From: Kangiella taiwanensis
GTDB lineage: Bacteria > Pseudomonadota > Gammaproteobacteria > Enterobacterales > Kangiellaceae
Assembly (NCBI RefSeq): GCF_020005165.1
Contig: NZ_JAHCLT010000001.1
Span: 124,001-188,000, forward strand
Length of the DNA: 64,000 bases
Direction of reading: 5' to 3'
The notes under the pieces: model-generated
Database searches by the model: none
Told to the model about the DNA's origin: nothing
What the model saw: only the letters and a program-made list of their open reading frames with translations
Made by a program: the position numbers and the translations under genes
Shown: positions 9,369 to 18,647 of the stretch, piece by piece
Numbering within the stretch: position 1 is the first letter of the stretch
Layout of the letters: each line of letters opens with the position of its first letter

Positions 9369-11231
9369 ATGACAAAGATGCGACTTATGAATAACCTGCT
9401 AAAGCTATTCGCGGCTTTTCTGCTGACGCTAACAACTCTTAGCGCGCATGCAACAAATACTATTGATCTCAGCGACATTATGGGAGAGCAAGAGGCTCTT
9501 CTTAAGGTCGATGAGGCTTTCCAATTAAGCGTTGATATCGTTGATGACAAAGCTTTAGTCAAGTTCGAGATTGCGGACGGCTACTATATGTACTCCGAAC
9601 GTCTCAAACTGTCGAGTCCGGATGCCACTTTAGGTGAAGCCAACATTCCAGAGGGTAAAGAAAAAGATGACCCTTACCTTGGCCTGACACAGGTCCATTA
9701 CAATTTTCTTGAAGCCTCAATACCTATCAAACAGTCAAACGGTGACTTCACATTAGTTGTTGATTATCAAGGGTGTGCCGAAGATAGGTTGTGTTACCCG
9801 CCAACAACAACCGAGGTAGCGTTAAATCATACGACTGGGGCATCGATGCCTTCACAAGGCGCTGAAGACACGCCACCACCGGCTTCAACAAGTCAAGCCT
9901 CATCAGGCTACGTCAGTGAACAACAAAAACTGTCTGAACAGCTTAAGAACTCAGGTCTGATTGCTAACTTCTTTTCCTTCTTACTTTTAGGCATTGGCCT
10001 AGCGTTTACTCCTTGCGTATTCCCTATGATGCCGATTATCTCAGGGATTATTGCTGGCCAAGGAAAGGACATCACCACGCGAAAAGCTTTTGGCCTGTCA
10101 CTGACTTACACACAAGCTATGGCGATTGTTTACACCATCCTTGGTATCGTAGTGGCGTTAGCTGGCCAGTCCATTTCCGGCTACTTCCAAAACCCAGCGG
10201 TCGTGATTACTGCAGCAGTCATCTTTGTTTTGTTATCACTATCCATGTTCGGATTTTATGAGTTGCAATTGCCATCCAGCTTGCAAGCAAAACTCAGCCA
10301 GCGAAGCAATGAGCAGAAAAAAGGCAGCTACCTTGGAACGGCCGTGATGGGGGCCATTTCAGCCTTAATCGTTTCGCCTTGCGTGACCGTGCCACTAATC
10401 GCCATCTTGCTTGTGATAGCACAATCCGGCGATATTCTTCTTGGCGCTGTCTCGCTCTACGGTCTGGGTGTTGGCATGGGGATCCCGCTTATTATTATCG
10501 GCGTCACAGGCGGTAAGTTCCTGCCTAAAGCTGGCCCATGGATGGATGGTATCAAGGCAGCCTTTGGTGTCGCCATGCTCGGTGTTGCCCTTTACCTAGT
10601 AAAACATCTACTTCCAAGCTATTTATACATGTATGGCTGGGGTCTCTTAGCCGTTATTCCAGGCTACTATTTGTTTAATAATAAACTGCCACGAGAAGGC
10701 TGGAGCACACTATTCAAAGGACTTGGGTTGGTTGCCATGCTGTATGGTGCTTTATTATTTATTGGTGGCGCACAAGGACAGAAAAACTTGTTACAACCGT
10801 TGGGAAAAGTGATTCAAACATCAGAAGCACCAACGTCAAATGCTGCAAAACAATCTGGCCACCTTAGTTTCAAACAGATTAAAACGCTGGATGAGCTGCA
10901 GTCTGAAGTTGAAAAAGCTAACGCTCAGGGCAAGACCGTAATGCTCGACTTTTTCGCCAAGTGGTGCGCAGCTTGCTATGAATTTGAGGAGAAAGTCTTT
11001 ACCGATACCAAGGTTATCGATGCGCTCAGTAACACTGTCTTACTGCAAGCCGACGTCACGGAGAATAACGCCAATGATATTGAGTTAATGCAAGCTTACG
11101 ACGTTTTAGGACTGCCGAGCATTATGTTCTTTGATGCCGATGGCAATGAGTTGCCAAGCTTTAGAGCAACGGGATTTGAAGATGCCCGACAGTTTGAGCA
11201 GCGAATTAAAGCGGCTTTTAATCTTCAATAA
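9369..11231 (+). CDS. dsbD: thiol:disulfide interchange protein DsbD
   Basis: DsbD carries electrons from cytoplasmic thioredoxin across the inner membrane to periplasmic DsbC, DsbG and CcmG-type proteins. All three parts are present in the 620-residue chain: a signal peptide and N-terminal periplasmic domain with cysteines in GCAEDRLCYPP (about 135-145); a central eight-helix domain with cysteines in FTPCVFPMMP and SPCVTVPL; and a C-terminal thioredoxin domain with the site WCAACYEFE (about 535). The motif is CAAC where E. coli has CVAC. Starts at 9369, 9378 or 9387 are all possible. Confidence 0.96.
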   Translation: MTKMRLMNNLLKLFAAFLLTLTTLSAHATNTIDLSDIMGEQEALLKVDEAFQLSVDIVDDKALVKFEIADGYYMYSERLKLSSPDATLGEANIPEGKEKDDPYLGLTQVHYNFLEASIPIKQSNGDFTLVVDYQGCAEDRLCYPPTTTEVALNHTTGASMPSQGAEDTPPPASTSQASSGYVSEQQKLSEQLKNSGLIANFFSFLLLGIGLAFTPCVFPMMPIISGIIAGQGKDITTRKAFGLSLTYTQAMAIVYTILGIVVALAGQSISGYFQNPAVVITAAVIFVLLSLSMFGFYELQLPSSLQAKLSQRSNEQKKGSYLGTAVMGAISALIVSPCVTVPLIAILLVIAQSGDILLGAVSLYGLGVGMGIPLIIIGVTGGKFLPKAGPWMDGIKAAFGVAMLGVALYLVKHLLPSYLYMYGWGLLAVIPGYYLFNNKLPREGWSTLFKGLGLVAMLYGALLFIGGAQGQKNLLQPLGKVIQTSEAPTSNAAKQSGHLSFKQIKTLDELQSEVEKANAQGKTVMLDFFAKWCAACYEFEEKVFTDTKVIDALSNTVLLQADVTENNANDIELMQAYDVLGLPSIMFFDADGNELPSFRATGFEDARQFEQRIKAAFNLQ

Positions 11232-11251
11232 TCTCATAGACCATTAAACTC

Positions 11252-11296
11252 AAAAAAAGCCCTAACTACCTTTTTCAGAATAGTCAGGGCTTTTTA
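11252..11296. terminator. bidirectional terminator between dsbD and the DMT permease gene
   Basis: Arms AAAAAAGCCCTAACTA and TAGTCAGGGCTTTTT pair with one mismatch around a 13-base loop. A and T runs serve both convergent genes. Confidence 0.75.
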
Positions 11297-11314
11297 TTAA
11301 ATCAAAGACTCGCA

Positions 11315-12298
11315 CTAGACATCCGCTTGCTTAAAGCGTAACCGGCGCATTTTTTCCTTGGCGCGCTCTCGCATCGATTTACGCACTACATAATGTTCAA
11401 CGAATACTGTACTTCTTGGTTTGGTTTGTGACCAAATCACACCAAACAACACCAATCCAGCAGCCATATACTGCACGCCGTTTAGCTGCTCATCTAAAAC
11501 CAACCAGCCAAAGAACAGGGTTCCGATCGGTAATAAATTCATCATGCTACCGACTTTACTTGCAGGCATGGTCTTAAAGGCGAAGTTATAGCAAGTGAAT
11601 GCAAAAATATTCACGCCAAATGCCAAGAATAATATCGCCATAACCCCTTCAGCTGACACATCCGTCGGGATCACAGTATCTTGCACTAACAAAAACGGTA
11701 AAAAGAATAGAGTACCCATGATCATTTGCAACAAAGTCAAAAACACAGGCGAATAGCGTTGCGATAATTTGCGAGCCAACAAACAATAGGCAGCTGCAGC
11801 TGTAATGGCGCCAAACTCCAATGCATTACCCAGCATCGGATTACTCGCATGCTCAGAGCTCTCGCCGCTCAAGGTTAACCACACCACGCCGGCAACCGCC
11901 ATTAAACAACCCACTATCAATCGACTGTTCAACTCTTCCTTTAAAAAGTAATACGCCGCCACGGCGACCATAATTGGCTGTAGGGATGTGATCATTCCTG
12001 CTTCTGAAGCTGTGGTATAAGTCAGCGCATAACTTTCGAAAATAAAATAAAGACAAGGCTCACAAAGCGCAAGCAACAGCAGCAACCACCAGTCACCTTT
12101 TTGGTACTTTTGCTTTTTTGCCATAGGAGGTAAGAAGAAAATCAGCACAGCCGCCGCCAAAATCATGCGTAAAAATACGGTCAGAATTGGCCCAAATTCC
12201 GCAATGGCATACTTCATAGCGACGAAGGAAGCCGCCCACAAGACAATAGCACTAATCAAGCCAATCATGGCCAAATGCTTCTGAACGTTTTTATACAT
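11315..12298 (-). CDS. EamA/DMT-superfamily permease
   Basis: This is a ten-helix inner-membrane transporter of the drug/metabolite family made of two EamA repeats. The first helix carries LISAIVLWAASFVAMKYAI (about 13-31), the usual EamA opening, and the second repeat starts near residue 160. The last ~35 residues are very basic and cytoplasmic. Substrates of this family range from amino acids to nucleotide sugars, and the sequence does not say which. The gene stands alone between terminators and the histidine kinase gene. Confidence 0.85.
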   Translation of the reverse strand: MYKNVQKHLAMIGLISAIVLWAASFVAMKYAIAEFGPILTVFLRMILAAAVLIFFLPPMAKKQKYQKGDWWLLLLLALCEPCLYFIFESYALTYTTASEAGMITSLQPIMVAVAAYYFLKEELNSRLIVGCLMAVAGVVWLTLSGESSEHASNPMLGNALEFGAITAAAAYCLLARKLSQRYSPVFLTLLQMIMGTLFFLPFLLVQDTVIPTDVSAEGVMAILFLAFGVNIFAFTCYNFAFKTMPASKVGSMMNLLPIGTLFFGWLVLDEQLNGVQYMAAGLVLFGVIWSQTKPRSTVFVEHYVVRKSMRERAKEKMRRLRFKQADV

Positions 12299-12396
12299 GG
12301 CTTGCCTCCCGTGAGGTCAATATCTATATTCGAGAGTTTATTCTAGTGAGCTATTACTGATAAAAAAAACGATCTTTTTTCATTGGCATGATTACT

Positions 12397-14943
12397 TTAA
12401 CTAATCCCTGTCATTTCATCATCAACCACAACCGAGTGCGGAAAGGTTAGGATAAAACAGGAACCGTGGCCTACTTTACTTTGCACTGAAACCTCTCCGC
12501 CAAAACGCTCCATGGCTGCTTTGACAAAACGTAGCCCCAGTCCAATCCCTTTAATTTTAGCGATTTCATGACGTCGAATTCTTGAGAATGGTTTGAATAT
12601 CGTTTCCATCTGCTCTTCGTCAATACCTTCTCCCTGATCGCATACTTTGAGTCTTACACCGCTCTCGTCTTCCTCTAGCGACAGTTCAACCGTACTCTCA
12701 TCAGGAGAGTATTTAATTGCATTGGTTAATAAATTTAATATCACTCGTTCAAGAAGATCTTCGTTTGCTTCGAGCCAGGTATCCTCATAATCTGAAAACG
12801 CGAACTTCAATCGTATTGCCTTTTCCATGGCAATGGGTCGTGCAACGGCTAGGGCATTGTCAATGCTGTTTAATAATTCCACAGGGTAAAGCGGCATTTC
12901 AATACCGCTTTCAGCTCGGGAAAGCATTAAGAAGTGCTCAGCAAGAGATAGACTCGACTGCGTCAAGCGTTCTACCTCTGCATTGAGTTCCTCAATAGTT
13001 AAGCGACTCGTTTTACTTCTATATTGTCCTAACAAAGCCAATACTGATGTCATCGGTGACCGTAAATCATGAGAAATGAAGTCAATCATTTCCAATTGTC
13101 GCTGTTGCTCGCGCTTTACTGACGTAATATCTGCTAGATTGATGATGATGAAGTCTTGGCCCTCGATATTATCCAAAAGTGAGAAACCAACTTTATAATA
13201 ATTTTTAAAACGATTAATAGCTTGAACTTCGCGACCAATGCCAGTCAGCATGACCTGCTTGATTTCATCCGCCCATTCAGTACTGGATTGCAAACTCAGC
13301 TGGTCTAAAACACGAAATACATCATCACCATCTTTGACATCTAAATATTTTTTGGCTTCTAAGTTCGCGTAAAACACCCTGCCTGCCATATCTAACAACA
13401 CAATACCGTCTGACATACGATCCATGGTCTTTTCAACGAACCGCCTTAGAAAGTTGACCTTGGCTATGGCTTTTTTTACTTGCGCGACCTTATCTTCAAT
13501 CACACTACCTTGTATATCTTCAGTCTCCTCCGTCAGAGTCGACTGCTCGTATAATTTATAAAACAGTCGTTTTTCTTCTTCAGTATGAGAGTCTAACTCC
13601 ACTAACCAAGGTTTATTATTGACCTCAACGGGTATGCTGCGCTCGAAGTCGACAATATCTCTTTCGTTGTTCGACCAGCCACGGATAAGTTTTAAACGCT
13701 TCCAAAATTGGAAATGTTGCTCGAAAGTCGACTTAACGTCAGGCTCGAAACTGTTACTCACCTCCAATTGCAAACGCTTCACTGTACGTCGGAAGAACGC
13801 CATATTAGTTACTACCGCACGCCACACCCACAAGAAATAACCTGCAACCATCACTATTCCAGGCGTCACCATCGGTAACCAGCGACCTGCCCCATGTAAC
13901 ATCACCCAACTCACAAAGATTAGGGTAAATGCCAACAAAAATACGAGGTAAACATTGTGGCGAGGCATTGAGCGTGGGATCAGCATGAATAAGAAGAAAA
14001 CCAGAATTCCAGAAATAATGCTTGCCAGCAACGTATCTATAGGGCGAATTAACTCACCTTGGCTCAAACCTTCGTACAAAGTAGCGTTAATCTCCACGCC
14101 TGACATTATTTGCCCATCACGATTAACTGGCACAGGCAAAAAGTCAGCATTTCGAGCCGCAGTCGCTGTTACACCAACAAAGATGACACGACCATTCAGC
14201 AAACTCGGCTCAATCTTACCTTCGGCCAAATCGGTAAAGCTTATCTTTGAAAAGTAATCTTTGTTTTTCTTATAAGGAATTAATGCGTAATGTGTTTTCT
14301 CAATTTTCGTGAGGTTAAATGAGGGAGCTCTTTCTTTTGGATCATCAAAGGGCAATTCAAACGTCTCTTCTCCATTCGCCACATCCAGGACTTCTGCCGC
14401 AAACGTCCGCCAATAAGGCTCGCCCAGACCCGACTTTAAATATACTCCACGCGCAATATTGTCACTATCCAACTCAAAATGCACCATGCCCAGCTCTTTA
14501 CTCGCTTGGTAGAGCTGTGGGTATGGCTGTAGCTCAATCAATTGACCATCTTGTTTCAGTTCATCAATCACCACAGGAAATACGACACGACCATTTTCAG
14601 CTACGGCTTTCGTTAATACCGCATCACCTTCATCTTTTTCTTTATTGAATAGAACATCGTAGCCAATCGCCCTAACATCGGCTTTGGTCAACTGCTGGAT
14701 TGCCTTTGCATGAATGTCTCTAGGCCATGGCAAAGGCCCGTACTCTTGTAGGCTCTTCTCATCCATGGCGACGATAACCACGTCGTCTGAATAGTTGGTT
14801 GATTGAAGTCGCAGCATCCGATCGTATGCTAACAACTCCACTGGCTGGAACACCTTAAAGTAGGATAAAAAGAAAGCGGTGACTGCAAGTAAGGTGGCAA
14901 AAAGAATACCACCTTTAGTAAAAAAACGTCGTTTTTCTAACAC
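12397..14943 (-). CDS. CHASE2-domain sensor histidine kinase
   Basis: The 848-residue kinase has an N-terminal helix (about 13-31), a large extracytoplasmic CHASE2 domain (about 35-300; SDDVVIVAMDEKSL, LPWPRDIHA), three membrane helices (about 305-375) and a linker. A PAS domain (about 500-615; SDGIVLLDMAGRVFYAN) and a HisKA domain with phospho-acceptor His near 624 in FISHDLRSPM follow. The ATPase domain shows an N-box NLLTNAIKY and DQGEGIDEEQ. The signal is unknown. It starts 8 bases after the LysM-FecR gene, and a response regulator gene heads the same strand, giving a likely three-gene unit in which the FecR protein and CHASE2 share the periplasm. Confidence 0.9.
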   Translation of the reverse strand: MLEKRRFFTKGGILFATLLAVTAFFLSYFKVFQPVELLAYDRMLRLQSTNYSDDVVIVAMDEKSLQEYGPLPWPRDIHAKAIQQLTKADVRAIGYDVLFNKEKDEGDAVLTKAVAENGRVVFPVVIDELKQDGQLIELQPYPQLYQASKELGMVHFELDSDNIARGVYLKSGLGEPYWRTFAAEVLDVANGEETFELPFDDPKERAPSFNLTKIEKTHYALIPYKKNKDYFSKISFTDLAEGKIEPSLLNGRVIFVGVTATAARNADFLPVPVNRDGQIMSGVEINATLYEGLSQGELIRPIDTLLASIISGILVFFLFMLIPRSMPRHNVYLVFLLAFTLIFVSWVMLHGAGRWLPMVTPGIVMVAGYFLWVWRAVVTNMAFFRRTVKRLQLEVSNSFEPDVKSTFEQHFQFWKRLKLIRGWSNNERDIVDFERSIPVEVNNKPWLVELDSHTEEEKRLFYKLYEQSTLTEETEDIQGSVIEDKVAQVKKAIAKVNFLRRFVEKTMDRMSDGIVLLDMAGRVFYANLEAKKYLDVKDGDDVFRVLDQLSLQSSTEWADEIKQVMLTGIGREVQAINRFKNYYKVGFSLLDNIEGQDFIIINLADITSVKREQQRQLEMIDFISHDLRSPMTSVLALLGQYRSKTSRLTIEELNAEVERLTQSSLSLAEHFLMLSRAESGIEMPLYPVELLNSIDNALAVARPIAMEKAIRLKFAFSDYEDTWLEANEDLLERVILNLLTNAIKYSPDESTVELSLEEDESGVRLKVCDQGEGIDEEQMETIFKPFSRIRRHEIAKIKGIGLGLRFVKAAMERFGGEVSVQSKVGHGSCFILTFPHSVVVDDEMTGIS

Positions 14944-14951
14944 AAAAAGCC

Positions 14952-16595
14952 CTAGAGCATTAAGATGAATAAAAGAATCGAACCAATACTAAATGCAGTT
15001 TTGCCATCGCTTGGTTCAACTACCTCAACTGTCGAAACGTCAGAATAACGATTCTGATTATAAGGGCCTTTGGCCGCGACCCGAATAAACAACTCTTGTT
15101 CGGGCAGCTCACTGACCGTTACACGGGTGTCTGCGGTAAGCCCCTCATCTATCACATTTTCAAAGCGATCGTCAGTACCGATTTGCCAGTGATATTCTGT
15201 AGCTAGCTCGACAGCACTCCAGTGAAAGCTCAAAGCCTCATCAGAAGATATTTCGCTTGCTATCGGCTTAATCGTCGGCACGACAGGTAGTCTCACATCA
15301 AACCTCACCAAGTCTGAATCTTGGCCATAACCGTTCTCATTACCCGCAGCAACTTTCCAGTAATAAGTGCCAGCAGGCAATCCTTGAGGTTGTTGATAAG
15401 CAGTTGTTTGCAGCTCAAGCTCTTCAACCACTCGACGGAACTGCTTATCTTTAGCTAGACGCCAACGGTACTGTGAAGCACCGGCTTTACTCGTCCAGCG
15501 GTAATGCACCGGCTCTCCCGCGAGTAACTTTTCATGCTCAAATTGCACAGCAGGGCTTGATGGTACAGGCGAAATGACAAAACGGTGAGAACTATTTAGT
15601 CCCTGCAAACCTTCTTGGTCGACGCCTCTCACCCTAACACTGTATTCACCTAAAGCAACCTCTGGAAGCTGTGTTTGATTCAGATTAACAAAATCTTTAT
15701 GCACTAGTTTGGTCATCGCCACATCTCCAAACAGCTCTATATAATAACCCTGCGCTCCATCTATCGGTTGCCACGTTAAGGTCACTGGGTGTCCTGGGTA
15801 TTTGCTTTGAGCATTAACAAAAACGGGCTCTGGTAACAAAGCTTTCGGTTTCGACATCGGCAGATTGGTTGCCGTCTTAAGGCCGAAACCTTGTTTTACA
15901 GAGGCTTGGTTTTCATGAAGCTGAACAGAGACAGTGCCTTCATCAACTTCATTAAATACAATCCCAGAATCAGACTCATCAACTCGAACACGGAACTCTG
16001 TACCCCGGACAGTTGCAACAGCAGACGGTGTTTGAACTTCAAAGTTCGCGCCAGGACCAATCAGTGGCCTTACCCGGCCCTCAGCAGAACCTTTCATTAA
16101 TCTCATGCGGCTATCGACCATGCCGGTCTCGCCCCACTTTGTTTGCACATCGAATACCAGCTCTGAGTTTTCACCCAATAGCAACTCTGAGCCATCGGCA
16201 AACAACAATGCCACACTGGAATCTTTATCGGTTAGCAAAATATCATCAAGGACTAATTGGTGCTCAAGCTTCAATTGCTCTTTAATCCCGCGTCGAACAT
16301 AGTGCGCTGTGCCATTAATAGCGGTTACTTCAACCTCTGTTGGGGCGAACTTTAGGTATTCCATTGGAAACTTCAAAGTCACGCCGGGTGGGATTTGACG
16401 ATCAAGCTGCACATCATTGTATTTTTGAATTTCTTGGAATTTCAAAGGCTCTTTAAGGTATTTGTGTGACAAGCCCCAAATGGTGTCCCCTTTTCGAACC
16501 GTGTAGAGCCAATCCTCAGCCATAGACTGTGGCACGACCATGATTAACGCGGCAAATATTGCCCAAACTAGCGACCATGAACCCAATGGCTTCAT
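14952..16595 (-). CDS. periplasmic LysM-FecR protein with FN3-like repeats
   Basis: The 547-residue protein has a signal peptide ending near SMAEDW, then a LysM peptidoglycan-binding domain (about 28-76; YTVRKGDTIWGLSHKYL). A FecR domain follows (about 105-215; LLFADGSELLLGENS, TPSAVATVRGTEFRV). Then come three FN3-like repeats of ~90 residues, each with a W-centred strand (LTWQPIDGAQGYYIEL, YRWTSKAGASQYRW, FHWSAVELATEYHWQI). The chain ends in a short hydrophobic tail, perhaps a membrane anchor. No sigma factor is nearby, so it probably is not a classic FecR anti-sigma partner. It lies between a regulator and a CHASE2 kinase, suggesting a wall-sensing or accessory role; this is inference. Confidence 0.85.
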   Translation of the reverse strand: MKPLGSWSLVWAIFAALIMVVPQSMAEDWLYTVRKGDTIWGLSHKYLKEPLKFQEIQKYNDVQLDRQIPPGVTLKFPMEYLKFAPTEVEVTAINGTAHYVRRGIKEQLKLEHQLVLDDILLTDKDSSVALLFADGSELLLGENSELVFDVQTKWGETGMVDSRMRLMKGSAEGRVRPLIGPGANFEVQTPSAVATVRGTEFRVRVDESDSGIVFNEVDEGTVSVQLHENQASVKQGFGLKTATNLPMSKPKALLPEPVFVNAQSKYPGHPVTLTWQPIDGAQGYYIELFGDVAMTKLVHKDFVNLNQTQLPEVALGEYSVRVRGVDQEGLQGLNSSHRFVISPVPSSPAVQFEHEKLLAGEPVHYRWTSKAGASQYRWRLAKDKQFRRVVEELELQTTAYQQPQGLPAGTYYWKVAAGNENGYGQDSDLVRFDVRLPVVPTIKPIASEISSDEALSFHWSAVELATEYHWQIGTDDRFENVIDEGLTADTRVTVSELPEQELFIRVAAKGPYNQNRYSDVSTVEVVEPSDGKTAFSIGSILLFILML

Positions 16596-16659
16596 CCAAA
16601 AATCCTCAATAGAGTTTGAAAACGATAGAGGTACTCAGGTACTTCTTTTTATACAACTT

Positions 16660-17373
16660 TTAAATCACTGCGCCCGAATCGATTAACTCTTCCAGACGGT
16701 AGCCATGCTGATATACGGTCTTGATACGATAACCACTTTCAGCTCGGATATTTAATTTGCGTCGTAGTGAACTGACGTGGGCATCAACAGTACGAGTGCT
16801 AATTTCAGACTCAATTCCCCAAATATGCTTCAGCAAATATTTTCTTGAGAACAAGCGACCGACGTTTTTAAACAAAATCAACGCCAACTCATACTCTTTA
16901 GTGGTTAATGTTGCGGCCTCACCATCCACCAATATGCGGCGATGCTGTTGATCAACTGTAAAAGGCCCAACTTCAACTTGATCACTATCATCCAATAACC
17001 CCGCGCGACGAACCAGAGCATTTAATCGAGCAAGAAGCTCTGAGCGCCTGAAAGGCTTCACCATGTAATCATCCGCTCCCTTTTCTAAGGCGGCCACAAT
17101 ATCTTGCTCAGCATCCCGGTTAGTAACAAAAAGAACAGGACCTCGCCAATCCATAAAAGAACGAACACGCTCAAGCGCTTCGATACCTGACATATCAGGC
17201 AGTTCCCAATCTAAAATTAACAGATCAAATTCATCTGTTTTCAAAATCTCTAAAAACGTTTCTGCGTTTTGACAGTGAGTACATTCATAACCAGAGTCTT
17301 GCAAAATTGCGAGTAAAGCGTCTGCTTGGGTTTGATCATCTTCAAGATAAAGCAGCTTTAAATCTTGGGACAT
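16660..17373 (-). CDS. OmpR-family response regulator
   Basis: The 237-residue protein has a receiver domain (about 5-120) with acidic pocket YLEDD, phospho-acceptor Asp in LILDWELPDMSG (about 56) and Lys in MVKPFRR. A winged-helix DNA-binding domain follows (about 133-230; TTKEYELALILF, TRTVDAHVSSLRRKL). It is the first gene of a same-strand group with the LysM-FecR gene (64 bases apart) and the CHASE2 kinase, which is its probable partner. Its target genes are unknown. Confidence 0.92.
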   Translation of the reverse strand: MSQDLKLLYLEDDQTQADALLAILQDSGYECTHCQNAETFLEILKTDEFDLLILDWELPDMSGIEALERVRSFMDWRGPVLFVTNRDAEQDIVAALEKGADDYMVKPFRRSELLARLNALVRRAGLLDDSDQVEVGPFTVDQQHRRILVDGEAATLTTKEYELALILFKNVGRLFSRKYLLKHIWGIESEISTRTVDAHVSSLRRKLNIRAESGYRIKTVYQHGYRLEELIDSGAVI

Positions 17374-17706
17374 GGTGTCTCCTTTCCAAAAAATTCTTAT
17401 TATTCGAACAAAGGTGAGCCGTTAGCTCCTATCTAAATAGCCCAAATATAGTACCTTTTCTAAAGCTATCAGATTTTAAACAAATGTAAAATGCCATATT
17501 GTACTTTTAAGGTTTCAGTCAATAAATATCAGATCAAGTCCGACCAGGCTTGCAAAAAGTAGTTATTTGTTGGTAACTTACTGTAAAATGCGCGAACATT
17601 AAAAAATGACCTCAACGGGTTGATTTTTTAACATCAGCGAAGCGAAATTTACTCTATAGAGCATTTTGCTAAACTTTATTAGATTTTAACAACATTTAAA
17701 GACAAG
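17374..17706. other. divergent promoter region, no gene seen
   Basis: This AT-rich stretch separates the response regulator gene from aroQ. It must hold promoters for both directions. TGTAAAAT at about 17581 could be a -10 for aroQ-accB-accC, but I could not pair it with a convincing -35. Confidence 0.5.
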
Positions 17707-18153
17707 ATGGCAAAGATACTGCTTTTACATGGTCCCAACCTTAACCTTCTCGGTCAGCGAGAAACCGACATCTATGGCGATCTGAGTTTAGATGCCATCA
17801 ATAAATCGGCTCAAAAACAGGTTACAGATGCCAAGATCGAGTTTGCGACACATCAAAGCAACTCAGAATCGGCATTAGTTGAGATCATTCAACAAGCAAA
17901 AGCCGATAAAGTGTCGCTAATTGTTATTAATCCCGCGGCCTACACTCACACCAGCGTTGCGATTCGTGATGCGCTGTTGGCCGTAGACATTCCTTTCATC
18001 GAAGTACATCTTTCCAATCCACACCGCCGAGAACCATTTCGTCACCACTCGTATTTTAGCGACGTGGCTGAAGCCGTGGTCGCTGGGTTTGGTGCGGATA
18101 GTTACCGATATGCTCTCGATGCTGCTATCAATATCATCACCAAAAAATCATAG
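17707..18153 (+). CDS. aroQ: type II 3-dehydroquinate dehydratase
   Basis: The enzyme removes water from 3-dehydroquinate in the shikimate pathway. The 148-residue chain shows the type II signature LLLHGPNLNLLGQRE at residues 4-18, the flexible-loop region ETDIYG, the substrate segment NPAAYTHTSVAIRDAL (about 79-94) and EVHLSNPHRREPFRHHS (about 100-116). It starts an operon with accB (9 bases later) and accC, an arrangement widespread in gammaproteobacteria. Confidence 0.98.
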   Translation: MAKILLLHGPNLNLLGQRETDIYGDLSLDAINKSAQKQVTDAKIEFATHQSNSESALVEIIQQAKADKVSLIVINPAAYTHTSVAIRDALLAVDIPFIEVHLSNPHRREPFRHHSYFSDVAEAVVAGFGADSYRYALDAAINIITKKS

Positions 18154-18162
18154 GTAGAGATT

Positions 18163-18621
18163 ATGGATTTACGCAAAATTAAAAAACTTATTGAGTTGGT
18201 TGAAGAGTCAGGCGTTGCTGAGCTTGAAATTCAAGAAGGCGAAGAGTCGGTACGTATCTCGCGCTCATCAAGCACCCCTGCACCAGCTCCAGTTCAATAT
18301 GCAGCTGCACCACAGCCAGCGGCACCAGCACCAGCTCCTGCAGCGGCTCCAGCGGCAGACGCAGCACCTGCGAAAGAAGAAGTAAGCGGTCACCAAGTTC
18401 GCTCACCGATGGTCGGTACTTTCTATGCAGCTCCATCACCTGGCGCAAAGAACTTCGTTGAAGTAGGTCAGAAAGTGAATGCTGGCGACGTTCTATGTAT
18501 CGTCGAAGCGATGAAGATGATGAACCAAATCGAAGCGGATGTTTCAGGTACGGTTAAAGCCGTTCTATTGTCAAATGGCGAGCCTGTTGAATACGACGAG
18601 CCAATGTTCATCATTGAGTAA
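18163..18621 (+). CDS. accB: biotin carboxyl carrier protein of acetyl-CoA carboxylase
   Basis: AccB carries the biotin that shuttles CO2 in the first step of fatty-acid synthesis. The 152-residue protein has an N-terminal helical part ([17 protein letters not shown]), a Pro/Ala-rich flexible linker (about 44-73) and a biotinyl domain with the target Lys118 in [22 protein letters not shown] opens the biotinyl domain. It lies between aroQ and accC. Confidence 0.98.
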   Translation: MDLRKIKKLIELVEESGVAELEIQEGEESVRISRSSSTPAPAPVQYAAAPQPAAPAPAPAAAPAADAAPAKEEVSGHQVRSPMVGTFYAAPSPGAKNFVEVGQKVNAGDVLCIVEAMKMMNQIEADVSGTVKAVLLSNGEPVEYDEPMFIIE

Positions 18622-18647
18622 ATTCCCTAACGAATAGGTAAAGAGTT

